Assembly (NCBI GenBank): GCA_023416995.1 | Contig: JAEZGI010000020.1 | Coordinates: 62,001-126,000 of the forward strand | Reading direction: 5' to 3' | DNA from: Bacteroidota bacterium | GTDB lineage: Bacteria > Bacteroidota > Bacteroidia > Chitinophagales > Chitinophagaceae | DNA length: 64,000 nt | In this document: piece by piece, positions 43,220 to 51,063 of the stretch | How the letters are laid out: every line of letters begins with the position of its first letter | Position numbering within the stretch: position 1 is the stretch's first letter | The notes under the pieces: model-generated | The model's input: the letters and a program-made list of their open reading frames with translations, nothing else | The model's database searches: none | What the model was told of the DNA's origin: nothing | Position numbers and translations under genes: made by a program

Positions 43220-44407
43220 TTATTTTAACACGTTTAATTTTTTACCAATAGCAGTAAATGCTGCAACTGCCTTATCAAGGTGCTCCTGCTCATGAGCAGC
43301 GCTTAATTGCACCCTGATTCGTGCCTGGCCCTTTGCTACAACCGGGAAGAAAAATCCGATCACATAGATCCCTTCTTCCAATAAAGCTGCTGCAAAATCC
43401 TGGGCCACTACCGCATCGTATAACATAATCGGAACAATAGGATGATCACCAGGTTTTATATCAAAACCTGCTTCGGTCATTTTTCTGCGGAAGTATTTGG
43501 TATTGTATTCAAGTTTGTCTCTTAATTCGGTGGTTTGGCTAAGCAGGTCAAGCACTGCAATAGATGCTCCTACAATACTCGGTGCCAGCGTGTTTGAAAA
43601 AAGATAAGGCCGTGAACGTTGTCTCAGCATTTCAATAACTTCTTTCCTTCCGCTGGTAAAACCTCCCGATGCACCGCCAAGTGCTTTGCCCAGGGTACCG
43701 GTGATGATATCGATTTTACCCATAACGCCACGATATTCGTGGGTTCCACGGCCGGTTTTGCCAAGGAAACCACTGGAATGACATTCATCTATCATAACTA
43801 TCGCATCATATTTTTCTGCCAGGTCAACGATCTTATCTAACTGTGCAATGGTGCCATCCATGCTGAATGAACCATCTGTGACGATAATTCTGCTTCTTGC
43901 TTCCTGTGCTTCTTTCAGCCGGGCCTCAAGGTCCTCCATATTATTGTGTTCGTAACGAAAACGCTTTGCTTTACACAAACGCACGCCATCAATGATAGAT
44001 GCATGGTTCAACGCATCAGAAATGATTGCATCCGCTTCTCCGAATAAGGGTTCGAACACACCGCCGTTTGCATCAAAGGCAGCCGCGTAGAGAATGGTAT
44101 CTTCTGTTCCAAGGAATTCAGAAATTTTTCGCTCCAGTTCTTTATGAATATCCTGGGTACCACATATAAAACGTACACTGCTCATTCCATATCCGCGGTC
44201 ATCAATATATTTTTTTGCTGCCTCGAGCACTTTAGGATGCGATGACAGCCCAAGGTAATTGTTAGCACAAAAATTCAGAACCTTCCTCCCATTAACCAAT
44301 ATCTCCGCGCCCTGTGCAGATTCAATGATCCTTTCTTTTTTTAATAAACCTGAACTCGTAATCTCCTGCAGTTCGGTCCGCAAACGGGTAACTAAGTTTT
44401 CATTCAT
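43220..44407 (-). CDS. kbl: Glycine C-acetyltransferase (2-amino-3-ketobutyrate CoA ligase)
   Basis: 395 residues from the ATG at 44407 (MNENLVTRL), which matches the start of E. coli Kbl; an ATG four codons upstream also exists. An alpha-oxoamine synthase of fold type I with FCANNYLGLSSHP, the DALNHASIIDGVR helix, MIDECHSSGF with PLP-binding D and H, and the Schiff-base lysine in TGTLGKALGG. It converts 2-amino-3-ketobutyrate and CoA to glycine and acetyl-CoA in threonine degradation. No threonine dehydrogenase is adjacent. Confidence 0.93.
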   Translation of the reverse strand: MNENLVTRLRTELQEITSSGLLKKERIIESAQGAEILVNGRKVLNFCANNYLGLSSHPKVLEAAKKYIDDRGYGMSSVRFICGTQDIHKELERKISEFLGTEDTILYAAAFDANGGVFEPLFGEADAIISDALNHASIIDGVRLCKAKRFRYEHNNMEDLEARLKEAQEARSRIIVTDGSFSMDGTIAQLDKIVDLAEKYDAIVMIDECHSSGFLGKTGRGTHEYRGVMGKIDIITGTLGKALGGASGGFTSGRKEVIEMLRQRSRPYLFSNTLAPSIVGASIAVLDLLSQTTELRDKLEYNTKYFRRKMTEAGFDIKPGDHPIVPIMLYDAVVAQDFAAALLEEGIYVIGFFFPVVAKGQARIRVQLSAAHEQEHLDKAVAAFTAIGKKLNVLK

Positions 44408-44528
44408 AGAACTCATCAATTTAATGCGAAGGTATTGTTCTGCGTTAATCTACAAATGCTATAAAAAAAGTTAATTTAAACTGTAACATCGTCGCAACTA
44501 ACACGTCCTATATCTGAACACCCAGTTT

Positions 44529-44732
44529 ATGAAAAAGTCGTTTTTGTACCGGTTGATGTTTTTAAGCGTGATTGCCACTGCCGGCTTTGTGCTCACTGCA
44601 ACGCAGTCGGAAGCGGAATGTGCTGACCTCCAGGGAATTGAAGAGTTACCCACATCGAGCACTTCCGGGGGAAAAGGGGAGTTTCTGATCCTGGAATCCA
44701 TAACACGCTATCTTACAGCAAGTTATCAATAA
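44529..44732 (+). CDS. Small secreted protein of unknown function
   Basis: 67 residues with a signal peptide (KKSFLYRLMFLSVIATAGFVLTATQSEA) and a mature part of about 36 residues with one cysteine (AECADLQGI), a serine/threonine/glycine stretch (PTSSTSGGKGEF) and a final LILESITRYLTAS. A strong terminator begins 20 bases after the stop. It sits immediately upstream of the ECF sigma unit. No family recognised; the strong signal and terminator make it a real gene. Confidence 0.65.
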   Translation: MKKSFLYRLMFLSVIATAGFVLTATQSEAECADLQGIEELPTSSTSGGKGEFLILESITRYLTASYQ

Positions 44733-44751
44733 TATTTTTACCTGTTCCAGT

Positions 44752-44780
44752 GGGCTCTTTAAGAGCCCTTTTCTTTTTTT
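44752..44780 (+). terminator. Rho-independent terminator after the small secreted-protein gene
   Basis: GGGCTC and GAGCCC pair around a five-base loop, followed by TTTTCTTTTTTT. It insulates the small secreted-protein gene from the sigma unit. Confidence 0.85.
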
Positions 44781-44800
44781 AAATAATTTTTGCCTTTTTG

Positions 44801-44808
44801 TAACTTTC
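44801..44808 (+). promoter_or_regulatory. Possible -7 promoter element of the ECF sigma operon
   Basis: TAACTTTC is close to TAnnTTTG, preceded by T-rich sequence, and lies 51 bases before the ATG at 44859. The -33 element is not clear. Confidence 0.35.
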
Positions 44809-44858
44809 GCAGCGCAGAAACGTACCACAGGTGTATAATTGCGCGTCAAGCACTGTTT

Positions 44859-45344
44859 ATGACTGAGAAAGAATATAATGATTGTGTAAATGAATATGCG
44901 GACAATGTGTACCGTTTTATTCTGAAAAATCTTCGTCATGAGGAGGATGCCCGCGACGTTGTACAATCAGCTTTTGAAAAAATGTGGGTGAATCGTGCGG
45001 ATGTAGACAACACAAAATGTAAAAGCTATCTTTTTACCGTTGCCTACAACCAAATGATTGATCACATCCGAAAAGCCAAAAGAATTACATTAAAAGAAGA
45101 GTTTAAAGAAGATTCCAGAATTTCAGACCGACCCGCCCACAACACCAAAAAAGTGTTGGAACAGGCTTTGGGAAGACTGCCGGAAACACAACGGTCGTTG
45201 GTACTGTTGAAAGACTACGAAGGATATTCGTATGAGGAGATTGGACGAATTACGGGACTAAACGAAAGCCAGGTGAAGGTTTACCTGCATCGTGCCCGGA
45301 TTCAGTTGAAAAATTATTTGGTAAGTCCTGAAAATGTAATGTAA
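44859..45344 (+). CDS. ECF-subfamily sigma factor with cognate anti-sigma gene
   Basis: 161 residues from the ATG at 44859 (MTEKEYNDCVN); an upstream frame extension lies before the likely promoter. Region 2: VYRFILKNLRHEEDARDVVQ, SYLFTVAYNQMIDHIRK. Region 4: LGRLPETQRSLVLLKDYEGYSYEEIGRITGLNESQVKVYLHRAR. The stop is one base from the next gene, which encodes the probable anti-sigma factor. It likely controls an envelope function, and the outer-membrane barrel gene two genes down may be a target or the sensor. Confidence 0.9.
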   Translation: MTEKEYNDCVNEYADNVYRFILKNLRHEEDARDVVQSAFEKMWVNRADVDNTKCKSYLFTVAYNQMIDHIRKAKRITLKEEFKEDSRISDRPAHNTKKVLEQALGRLPETQRSLVLLKDYEGYSYEEIGRITGLNESQVKVYLHRARIQLKNYLVSPENVM

Positions 45345-45345
45345 C

Positions 45346-46497
45346 ATGGAAATCACACGTCATAACTATGAGGAGTTTTTTGTTCTTTACATCGATAAAG
45401 AACTAAACGCTGCAGACCGGGCCGAAGTGGAACGTTTTGTGAGTGAAAATCCTGACCTCAAAGCTGAACTGGAAATGTTCAGCGAAGCTGTGCTTCCAAC
45501 AGAAGAAGTAGCCTTTATTAACAAGTCAGATTTATATCGTTCAGAAGCTCCATCTCAAAATAATCCTGTAACGGTGCAAAACTGCGAGGAGTATTTTGTG
45601 ATGTACGCCGATAATGAATTGACCGATTCAGAGAACGCATGTGTTGAAGGGTTTGTTTATAAGAACCCTTCTCAGCAGGAAAACTTTGAATTGATTCAGC
45701 AAATAAAGTTTCAGCCCGAGAAACATATTGTGTTTCCTGACAAATCAACTCTCTACCGTTCAACCGCTGATCACAAGGTGGTACCAATGTTTGCACGCAT
45801 GCGTTTCTGGAAAATGGCTGCGGCAGCTTCAGTAATTGCATTCTTCTGTGTCACCGGCTGGTTTGCATTAAACAATAATGAAAGCGTTGACGCTACGCAC
45901 CTCGCAACAAACACAAAGGTTAAGCAACAACCGGCAGCTTCTAAAAATGCAGACAACAGCATACCATCTTCAAATGATGTGGATCCCGAACCAGCAACGG
46001 CTGCTATTGATACCAGGTCAACCAGTAAAATTGATGTGCCTGCAGTTACTCCATCAAACAAAAAGCCCGATGTGACAAAGGCAATTCGTGGCGATGAGTT
46101 ATATGCACAGTCTGCTGTAAAAAAATCTTCCGCTCCGAGTAACATTTCAACACCTGCATCCGTACCACAAATATCAGGCGGTACAGAAAAAGTAGTTGAA
46201 AAGAAAGTTGAAGTAATTGATCCGGTTATTAATAAAAACGAATCAATGGCTCTTGCGAAAAACGATAACACTGTTCAATCGGAACAAGTGGCCATCGGGC
46301 CGGTTGAACTCAAAGAAGGCAGCACTTTTGCAAGTTTAGCTAATGAAAACGACGAAATGTTTGAATCTCCTGACAAGAATAAAAAGATGCGTGGTTTCTT
46401 CAGAAGGGTATCCCGCGTGTTTGACAAAGCAACAAGTAAAGAACCGGTAGAGAATAAGAAAAGTCTCCGGATCGCAAGTTTCGCCATCGCTCTCTAA
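45346..46497 (+). CDS. Probable anti-sigma factor with duplicated N-terminal domain
   Basis: 383 residues. Two copies of a roughly 65-residue module begin with NYEEFFVLYIDKELNAADRA and NCEEYFVMYADNELTDSENA; each ends with a KSDLYRS or KSTLYRS motif. The copies resemble the cytosolic sigma-binding part of anti-sigma factors but lack the HxxxCxxC zinc motif. A single membrane helix (FWKMAAAASVIAFFCVTGWF, about residues 149-170) is followed by a long serine/threonine/proline/lysine-rich periplasmic region. It is coupled to the sigma gene by a one-base gap. The two tandem modules could hold two sigma molecules or regulate in two steps. Confidence 0.72.
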   Translation: MEITRHNYEEFFVLYIDKELNAADRAEVERFVSENPDLKAELEMFSEAVLPTEEVAFINKSDLYRSEAPSQNNPVTVQNCEEYFVMYADNELTDSENACVEGFVYKNPSQQENFELIQQIKFQPEKHIVFPDKSTLYRSTADHKVVPMFARMRFWKMAAAASVIAFFCVTGWFALNNNESVDATHLATNTKVKQQPAASKNADNSIPSSNDVDPEPATAAIDTRSTSKIDVPAVTPSNKKPDVTKAIRGDELYAQSAVKKSSAPSNISTPASVPQISGGTEKVVEKKVEVIDPVINKNESMALAKNDNTVQSEQVAIGPVELKEGSTFASLANENDEMFESPDKNKKMRGFFRRVSRVFDKATSKEPVENKKSLRIASFAIAL

Positions 46498-46527
46498 CAA
46501 CATCATTAATTCAGAAAAAATTTACAC

Positions 46528-47352
46528 ATGAAAAGGATATGTTTGATCCTTGCGGGGATCGCTATGACCATGACCGGCTTTGCACAGACCGACAGTACAA
46601 AACAACAAAGTGACACGATCCGCGTTGGATCGATGATCATCATCAAATCACCTGGTGATGAGCCAGGCGACAAAGAAAAAACCCGCGTTTACCGGCGTAA
46701 AGATTACAAGCCATCTGCCGTAAGCACCAACTGGTTAATTCTTGATCTTGGATTTGCAAACTATACTGATAAAACAGATTATGCTGCGGCTATGGCGAGC
46801 GGTTTCACCGGTGCAGGAGTTGGTGAAGATCAGATGGAACTCCGCACAGGCAAATCCTCAAACGTCAACATCTGGTTGTTCATGCAAAAGTTGAACATGA
46901 TCAAACATGTTGTGAATTTAAAATATGGTGTTGGTATAGAAATGAACAACTACCGCTATCGCTCGCCTATACTTTTTGAAACTGATCCTACCAGGGTGAT
47001 ACTTGATAACAGTACTTCCTATTCTAAAAATAAACTCGCAGCCGACTATGTTACTGTACCGATGATGTTGAACTTTGACTTCTCGCCAAAACGTCGTCGT
47101 GGATTTGGTTTGAGCGTGGGTGCAAGCGCCGGTTACTTATACAATAGCAGGCAAAAAACGATCACCGCCGCAGCTGGTAAACAAAAAGTACATGATGATT
47201 TCGACCTGAGAAAATGGAAGATATCTTATATAGGTGAACTGCAACTGGGACCTCTTACCCTATACGGATCACTGGCAAACAACAGCATATTTGAAAAAGC
47301 CCTTGATCAAACACCTTATGCAATAGGTATCAGGCTCAGCAGTTCTCATTAA
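46528..47352 (+). CDS. Outer-membrane beta-barrel protein of the sigma unit
   Basis: 274 residues with a signal peptide ending at TGFAQ and the pattern of the PF13568-type barrel family: TNWLILDLGFANYTD, KHVVNLKYGVGIEMNNYRY, RRGFGLSVGASAGYLYNS and the terminal YAIGIRLS strand. A hydrophilic part of about 45 residues precedes the barrel. It is the third gene of the sigma/anti-sigma unit, followed by a strong terminator. A porin or surface sensor role is guessed from location. Confidence 0.78.
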   Translation: MKRICLILAGIAMTMTGFAQTDSTKQQSDTIRVGSMIIIKSPGDEPGDKEKTRVYRRKDYKPSAVSTNWLILDLGFANYTDKTDYAAAMASGFTGAGVGEDQMELRTGKSSNVNIWLFMQKLNMIKHVVNLKYGVGIEMNNYRYRSPILFETDPTRVILDNSTSYSKNKLAADYVTVPMMLNFDFSPKRRRGFGLSVGASAGYLYNSRQKTITAAAGKQKVHDDFDLRKWKISYIGELQLGPLTLYGSLANNSIFEKALDQTPYAIGIRLSSSH

Positions 47353-47408
47353 AAATTAGACGATCCACAGTTTGTAAAAATCACTTTGGAGAAACATAAA
47401 ACCAACTC

Positions 47409-47438
47409 AAAAGGCATGCAAAGTCGCATGCCTTTTTT
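47409..47438 (+). terminator. Rho-independent terminator of the sigma operon
   Basis: AAAAGGCATGC pairs perfectly with GCATGCCTTTT around a six-base loop and ends in a T run. It closes the operon 44859-47352. Confidence 0.88.
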
Positions 47439-47625
47439 ATTTTTGCCACACTGTTAAAAGTTATACCCAAAGAAAATAAACGAGCCCCTCTCATCGTTTA
47501 CAACTGACCCGCTAAACCGAACCCGAGATACACAAACATCTTGTTTGTAACGGTGTCATGTTAAAATTTTCAAAACAGCTAAACAATTAAACTATCGCCC
47601 GGTCTTTACATAAAGCAAGGTAATT

Positions 47626-48180
47626 ATGAAACGGATAGTCTTTATTGCGATCCCTGTGCTTGTGGGTTTATCAATGGTTGCCTTCAAAACTGTGGAAGAA
47701 CGACTTGTGAAACGCAGGGTTTTTACAACCGGTCCCGTGGGAAAAGTATACCTCGTGGTTGACAAATCTGACTACGAACTGAAAGTGTACGATGAGGAAG
47801 GCTGGTACGCTACCTATCCCGTCGTTTTTGGGAATAAAAACCTTGACGATAAAATGCGGGAAGGTGACCGGAAAACACCGGAAGGCACCTTCAAAATTAT
47901 ATCAAAACGGCCGCACCAGAAATGGCACAAGATGCTGATGCTCGACTATCCGAACAAAGAAAGCTGGGCGAAATTCAATCAACGTAAAGCCCAGGGACTG
48001 ATCCCAAAAAATGCCTCTATCGGGGGCGGGATCGCACTTCATGGTACCTGGCCAAACGATAATATTGTGGTTGACGATTTTACAAATTGGACAAATGGCT
48101 GTATAGCCCTGAAAAATGAAGATCTGGACGAGGTTGAAGCTTTTCTCCCTGTAGGAACCCAGGTTACGATAAAACGCTGA
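47626..48180 (+). CDS. YkuD-type L,D-transpeptidase family protein
   Basis: 184 residues with an N-terminal hydrophobic anchor or signal (RIVFIAIPVLVGLSMVAF) and a YkuD domain: KVYLVVDKSDYELKVY, VFGNKNLDDK, KTPEGTFKI, H139 in ALHGTWPN and the catalytic C159 in WTNGCIAL. The usual SHGC box reads TNGC, as in YafK-like members. It would cross-link or modify peptidoglycan in the periplasm. The gene follows the terminated sigma operon and has a 270-base upstream region holding only a short ACAAAC/GTTTGT dyad near 47535. Confidence 0.87.
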   Translation: MKRIVFIAIPVLVGLSMVAFKTVEERLVKRRVFTTGPVGKVYLVVDKSDYELKVYDEEGWYATYPVVFGNKNLDDKMREGDRKTPEGTFKIISKRPHQKWHKMLMLDYPNKESWAKFNQRKAQGLIPKNASIGGGIALHGTWPNDNIVVDDFTNWTNGCIALKNEDLDEVEAFLPVGTQVTIKR

Positions 48181-48258
48181 TAACGATACTTATACCTGAT
48201 TCTGCTAAAGCCCGCTGTGGCTGGATTCTATAACCTTAAGACTTCCTTAATATAGTTG

Positions 48259-48283
48259 AGCCGGCTTGCACCCGGCTTTTTTT
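48259..48283 (+). terminator. Terminator after the L,D-transpeptidase gene
   Basis: AGCCGG and CCGGCT pair around a seven-base loop, followed by a run of T. It lies 79 bases after the stop. Confidence 0.7.
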
Positions 48284-48408
48284 GATTGTATCTTGGTCCT
48301 CTCGACAACTGAGTTTCAGCTAGCTGAAGTTCATTTTGATCGATACCCGGAGACAATCCAGCCAGATAGCATTGTTTTTTGAAAACGGGCAATGCGCCGT
48401 CTCTATGA

Positions 48409-48438
48409 AAACCCCACCAGCTATAACCAGTGGGGTTT
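48409..48438 (-). terminator. Terminator after acs
   Basis: On the minus strand AAACCCCAC and GTGGGGTTT make a 9-bp stem with a 12-base loop and run into TTTTC. It lies 10 bases after the acs stop. Confidence 0.7.
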
Positions 48439-48448
48439 CTCATTTCAA

Positions 48449-50362
48449 TTATATTTTACCTGCTGCAATTTCATTTACAACCCCCGGATCCAACAGGGTA
48501 GATGTGTCACCCAAATTCTCCGTTTCGCCTTCGGCGATCTTACGAAGTATCCGCCGCATGATTTTCCCACTCCTGGTTTTGGGCAAACCCGACACAAACT
48601 GGATCTTGTCGGGCCTCGCGATTGGACCGATGATCCTGGTAACAGTCAACGAAATGTCTTTTTTGGTTAGCTCACGGTCTTCGTGCCCACCGGTGAAAAT
48701 CACATAAGCATATATACCCTGTCCTTTAATATTATGGGGGTAGCCTACAACTGCGCTTTCAACAACACCAGCGTGCATGTTGATGGCATTTTCAACCTCC
48801 GCGGTTCCGATCCGGTGCCCGCTTACGTTCAGCACATCATCAACACGACCGGTGATGCGATAAAAACCGTCTTCATCGCGGAGACAGCCATCACCCGTAA
48901 AATACAAACCCGGATACGTTGAAAAATAATTCATTTTGCATCTTTCATGATCACCATAAGTGGTTCTCAGGATGCCCGGCCAGGGAAAGCGGATGCATAG
49001 GTTGCCACTAACGCCATTGCCTTCGATTTCCTTACCGTTTTCATCAACCAATATTGGCTGAACACCCGGCAGGGGCAGTGTGGCATAGGTTGGTTTGGCA
49101 GGTGTAACACCAGCAAGATTAGAGATCAGTATTCCTGCCGTTTCTGTTTGCCACCAGGTATCTACGATCGGGCTGTTCTTTTTACCGATATGCTCATCGT
49201 ACCAGTGCCAGGCTTCTTCATTAATCGGTTCCCCTACCGTACCCAATACTTTGATAGAACTCAAATCGTGCCCTGTCAATGGTTCTTCTCCAAAACCCAT
49301 CAACGAGCGGATCGCCGTGGGGGCGGTATATAATATGTTAACCTTGTACCTGTCCACAATTTGCCAGAAACGCGAGGCATCGGGCCAGGTGGGAACACCT
49401 TCAAACATCAGCGAGGTTGCGCCAGCGCTCAGGGGGCCGTATACAATATAACTATGACCCGTGATCCAGCCAATATCTGCTGTACAGAAGTGTACATCAC
49501 CCGGCTGGTACTGAAACACGTTCACAAAAGTATAATTGGTGTATACCATGTATCCGCCACAGGTATGCACAACGCCTTTCGGCTTGCCGGTTGAGCCGGA
49601 GGTATAGAGAATAAACAACATGTCCTCTGCATCCATCTCTTCAGCCGGCACTTCAGGATTGCCCTGTGTTTCAACTTTTTTCACCTCATCTTCCCACCAA
49701 ACATCACGACCCTTGATCATGCTGACAGGTGTGCGCGTGCGGGTAAGAACAATCACTTTTTTCACAAATCTGCATTGAACCAGTGCGTCATCCATCACTT
49801 CTTTCAATGGAATTTCCTTGTTGCCACGGAACGCACCATCGCAGGTAATTACAAACTCTGCTTTCGCATCCTGCAAACGATCGGCAATACTCTGCGCACT
49901 GAAACCACCGAAAATAACGGAGTGAATTGCCCCGATCCTCGCTGTGGCCAAAACGGCGATTGCCAGTTCCGGAACCATGCCCATATATATACAAACGCGG
50001 TCGCCCTTCTGTACACCGTTATTTTTTAAAACGTTTGCAAACTGCGAGACTTTAAAATGCAGTTCTTTATAAGTTAGCATGCGGTAATGTTCGGTCGGAT
50101 CATTGGGCTCCCAGATTATTGCCGGCTTATCTCCCATTGTGGCAAGGTGCCTGTCGATACAATTTTCCGTGATATTGAGTTTTCCACCTGAAAACCATTT
50201 TATATCGGGATCGGTAAAGTTCCAATCCAGCACTTTGTCCCATGGTTTTTTCCAGGTAAAATGATTGGCAATTTCGCCCCAGAAGCCTTCTGGATCGGTG
50301 ACGCTTTTCTGATAGGCGGTTTCGTAAGCTTCAAAAGATTTGATCTGATAGGGATATGACAT
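48449..50362 (-). CDS. acs: Acetyl-CoA synthetase
   Basis: 637 residues of the AMP-forming acyl-CoA synthetase family; activates acetate with ATP and CoA. Motifs seen: YTSGSTGKPKGVVHT for ATP binding, WWQTETAG, YFTGDGCLRDEDGFYRITGR and the C-terminal PKTRSGKIMRR with the acetylation-regulated lysine. WITGHSYIVYGPL and the N-terminal ACAS_N part with WNFTDPDIKWFSGGKLNITEN are typical of true Acs. It has its own promoter with TTTG-N19-TAATTTAA (see 50418) and a terminator. Confidence 0.95.
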   Translation of the reverse strand: MSYPYQIKSFEAYETAYQKSVTDPEGFWGEIANHFTWKKPWDKVLDWNFTDPDIKWFSGGKLNITENCIDRHLATMGDKPAIIWEPNDPTEHYRMLTYKELHFKVSQFANVLKNNGVQKGDRVCIYMGMVPELAIAVLATARIGAIHSVIFGGFSAQSIADRLQDAKAEFVITCDGAFRGNKEIPLKEVMDDALVQCRFVKKVIVLTRTRTPVSMIKGRDVWWEDEVKKVETQGNPEVPAEEMDAEDMLFILYTSGSTGKPKGVVHTCGGYMVYTNYTFVNVFQYQPGDVHFCTADIGWITGHSYIVYGPLSAGATSLMFEGVPTWPDASRFWQIVDRYKVNILYTAPTAIRSLMGFGEEPLTGHDLSSIKVLGTVGEPINEEAWHWYDEHIGKKNSPIVDTWWQTETAGILISNLAGVTPAKPTYATLPLPGVQPILVDENGKEIEGNGVSGNLCIRFPWPGILRTTYGDHERCKMNYFSTYPGLYFTGDGCLRDEDGFYRITGRVDDVLNVSGHRIGTAEVENAINMHAGVVESAVVGYPHNIKGQGIYAYVIFTGGHEDRELTKKDISLTVTRIIGPIARPDKIQFVSGLPKTRSGKIMRRILRKIAEGETENLGDTSTLLDPGVVNEIAAGKI

Positions 50363-50417
50363 GATCGTTGTCGGGTTAGTTAAACAATTGAAAATGACCG
50401 CTTCTGCGATAAAAACG

Positions 50418-50448
50418 TTAAATTACCCCTTTAAAAAGTATCGACAAA
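50418..50448 (-). promoter_or_regulatory. Promoter of acs
   Basis: On the minus strand TTTG (50448-50445) and TAATTTAA (50425-50418) are separated by exactly 19 bases, close to the Bacteroidota consensus. Transcription would begin near 50411, giving a leader of about 50 bases. Confidence 0.5.
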
Positions 50449-50543
50449 AATGTGCGGCGCAATTTTGAGACTGAAAAAATTTTAAAAGGCAGTTACAAAT
50501 TGTTAAAAAAAACCAAATGACTTCGTTTACGCAAGCTGAGCCG

Positions 50544-50551
50544 TATATTTG
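50544..50551 (+). promoter_or_regulatory. -7 promoter element of the 50582 gene
   Basis: TATATTTG fits TAnnTTTG perfectly. Transcription would start near 50557, which makes the ATG at 50558 leaderless and favours the next ATG at 50582 as start of translation. Confidence 0.5.
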
Positions 50552-50581
50552 TGACCAATGAAAACCATCAAAACCACATAT

Positions 50582-50935
50582 ATGGAGCAGCAATCCACCA
50601 GTCGTGGTATTGTGGTCGTTGGGATGATTTTCCTTTTGCTAGTGCTAACTACAGCTAATTATTTTGCTGCACTGTGTCATAGTTACGATAGTAAGGCACT
50701 GATTACTTTAAATGCCGGAGAGGTTGAGGACTCAGAGGCTTTTCCGGGACAACCCGGTGGGCCCGATGAAAAACCACCTGGTAATCCCGTTTCATTTTCA
50801 GAAGAATATTTACATGGCCACTCAGAAAGCCATGAGTTTGCACTTGCCGACCAGTTATTTACTCATATCATTTCCGCTTCAGAAGAAATAGAACTGGTTC
50901 ACTTCGAATTACTTTCTCCACCGCCCGAATGTTAA
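50582..50935 (+). CDS. Small membrane-anchored protein of unknown function
   Basis: 117 residues from the ATG at 50582; another ATG at 50558 is at the predicted transcription start. One membrane helix (GIVVVGMIFLLLVLTTANYFAAL) is followed by an exposed part rich in proline, glycine, glutamate and histidine (FPGQPGGPDEKPPGNP, HGHSESHEF) and ending in LLSPPPEC. The His/Glu-rich patch could bind a metal. Not recognised. Upstream of the SulP gene by about 130 bases with a possible separate promoter. Confidence 0.55.
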   Translation: MEQQSTSRGIVVVGMIFLLLVLTTANYFAALCHSYDSKALITLNAGEVEDSEAFPGQPGGPDEKPPGNPVSFSEEYLHGHSESHEFALADQLFTHIISASEEIELVHFELLSPPPEC

Positions 50936-51063
50936 GCTGATTTTTTAGAGTGCACCCCTGTGCCCTTTTCACACTCCTATTCAACTATAATCGTTCATAC
51001 AAACACGAGAGTTTCGTTTTTGCGGGCTGTCATGTTCTGATAACCGTTCTATAAAAATATTCT

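Noticed and set aside
47530..47552. ACAAAC/GTTTGT dyad upstream of the L,D-transpeptidase
   Set aside because: Six-base arms, common by chance in AT-rich intergenic DNA; mentioned only in the gene entry.
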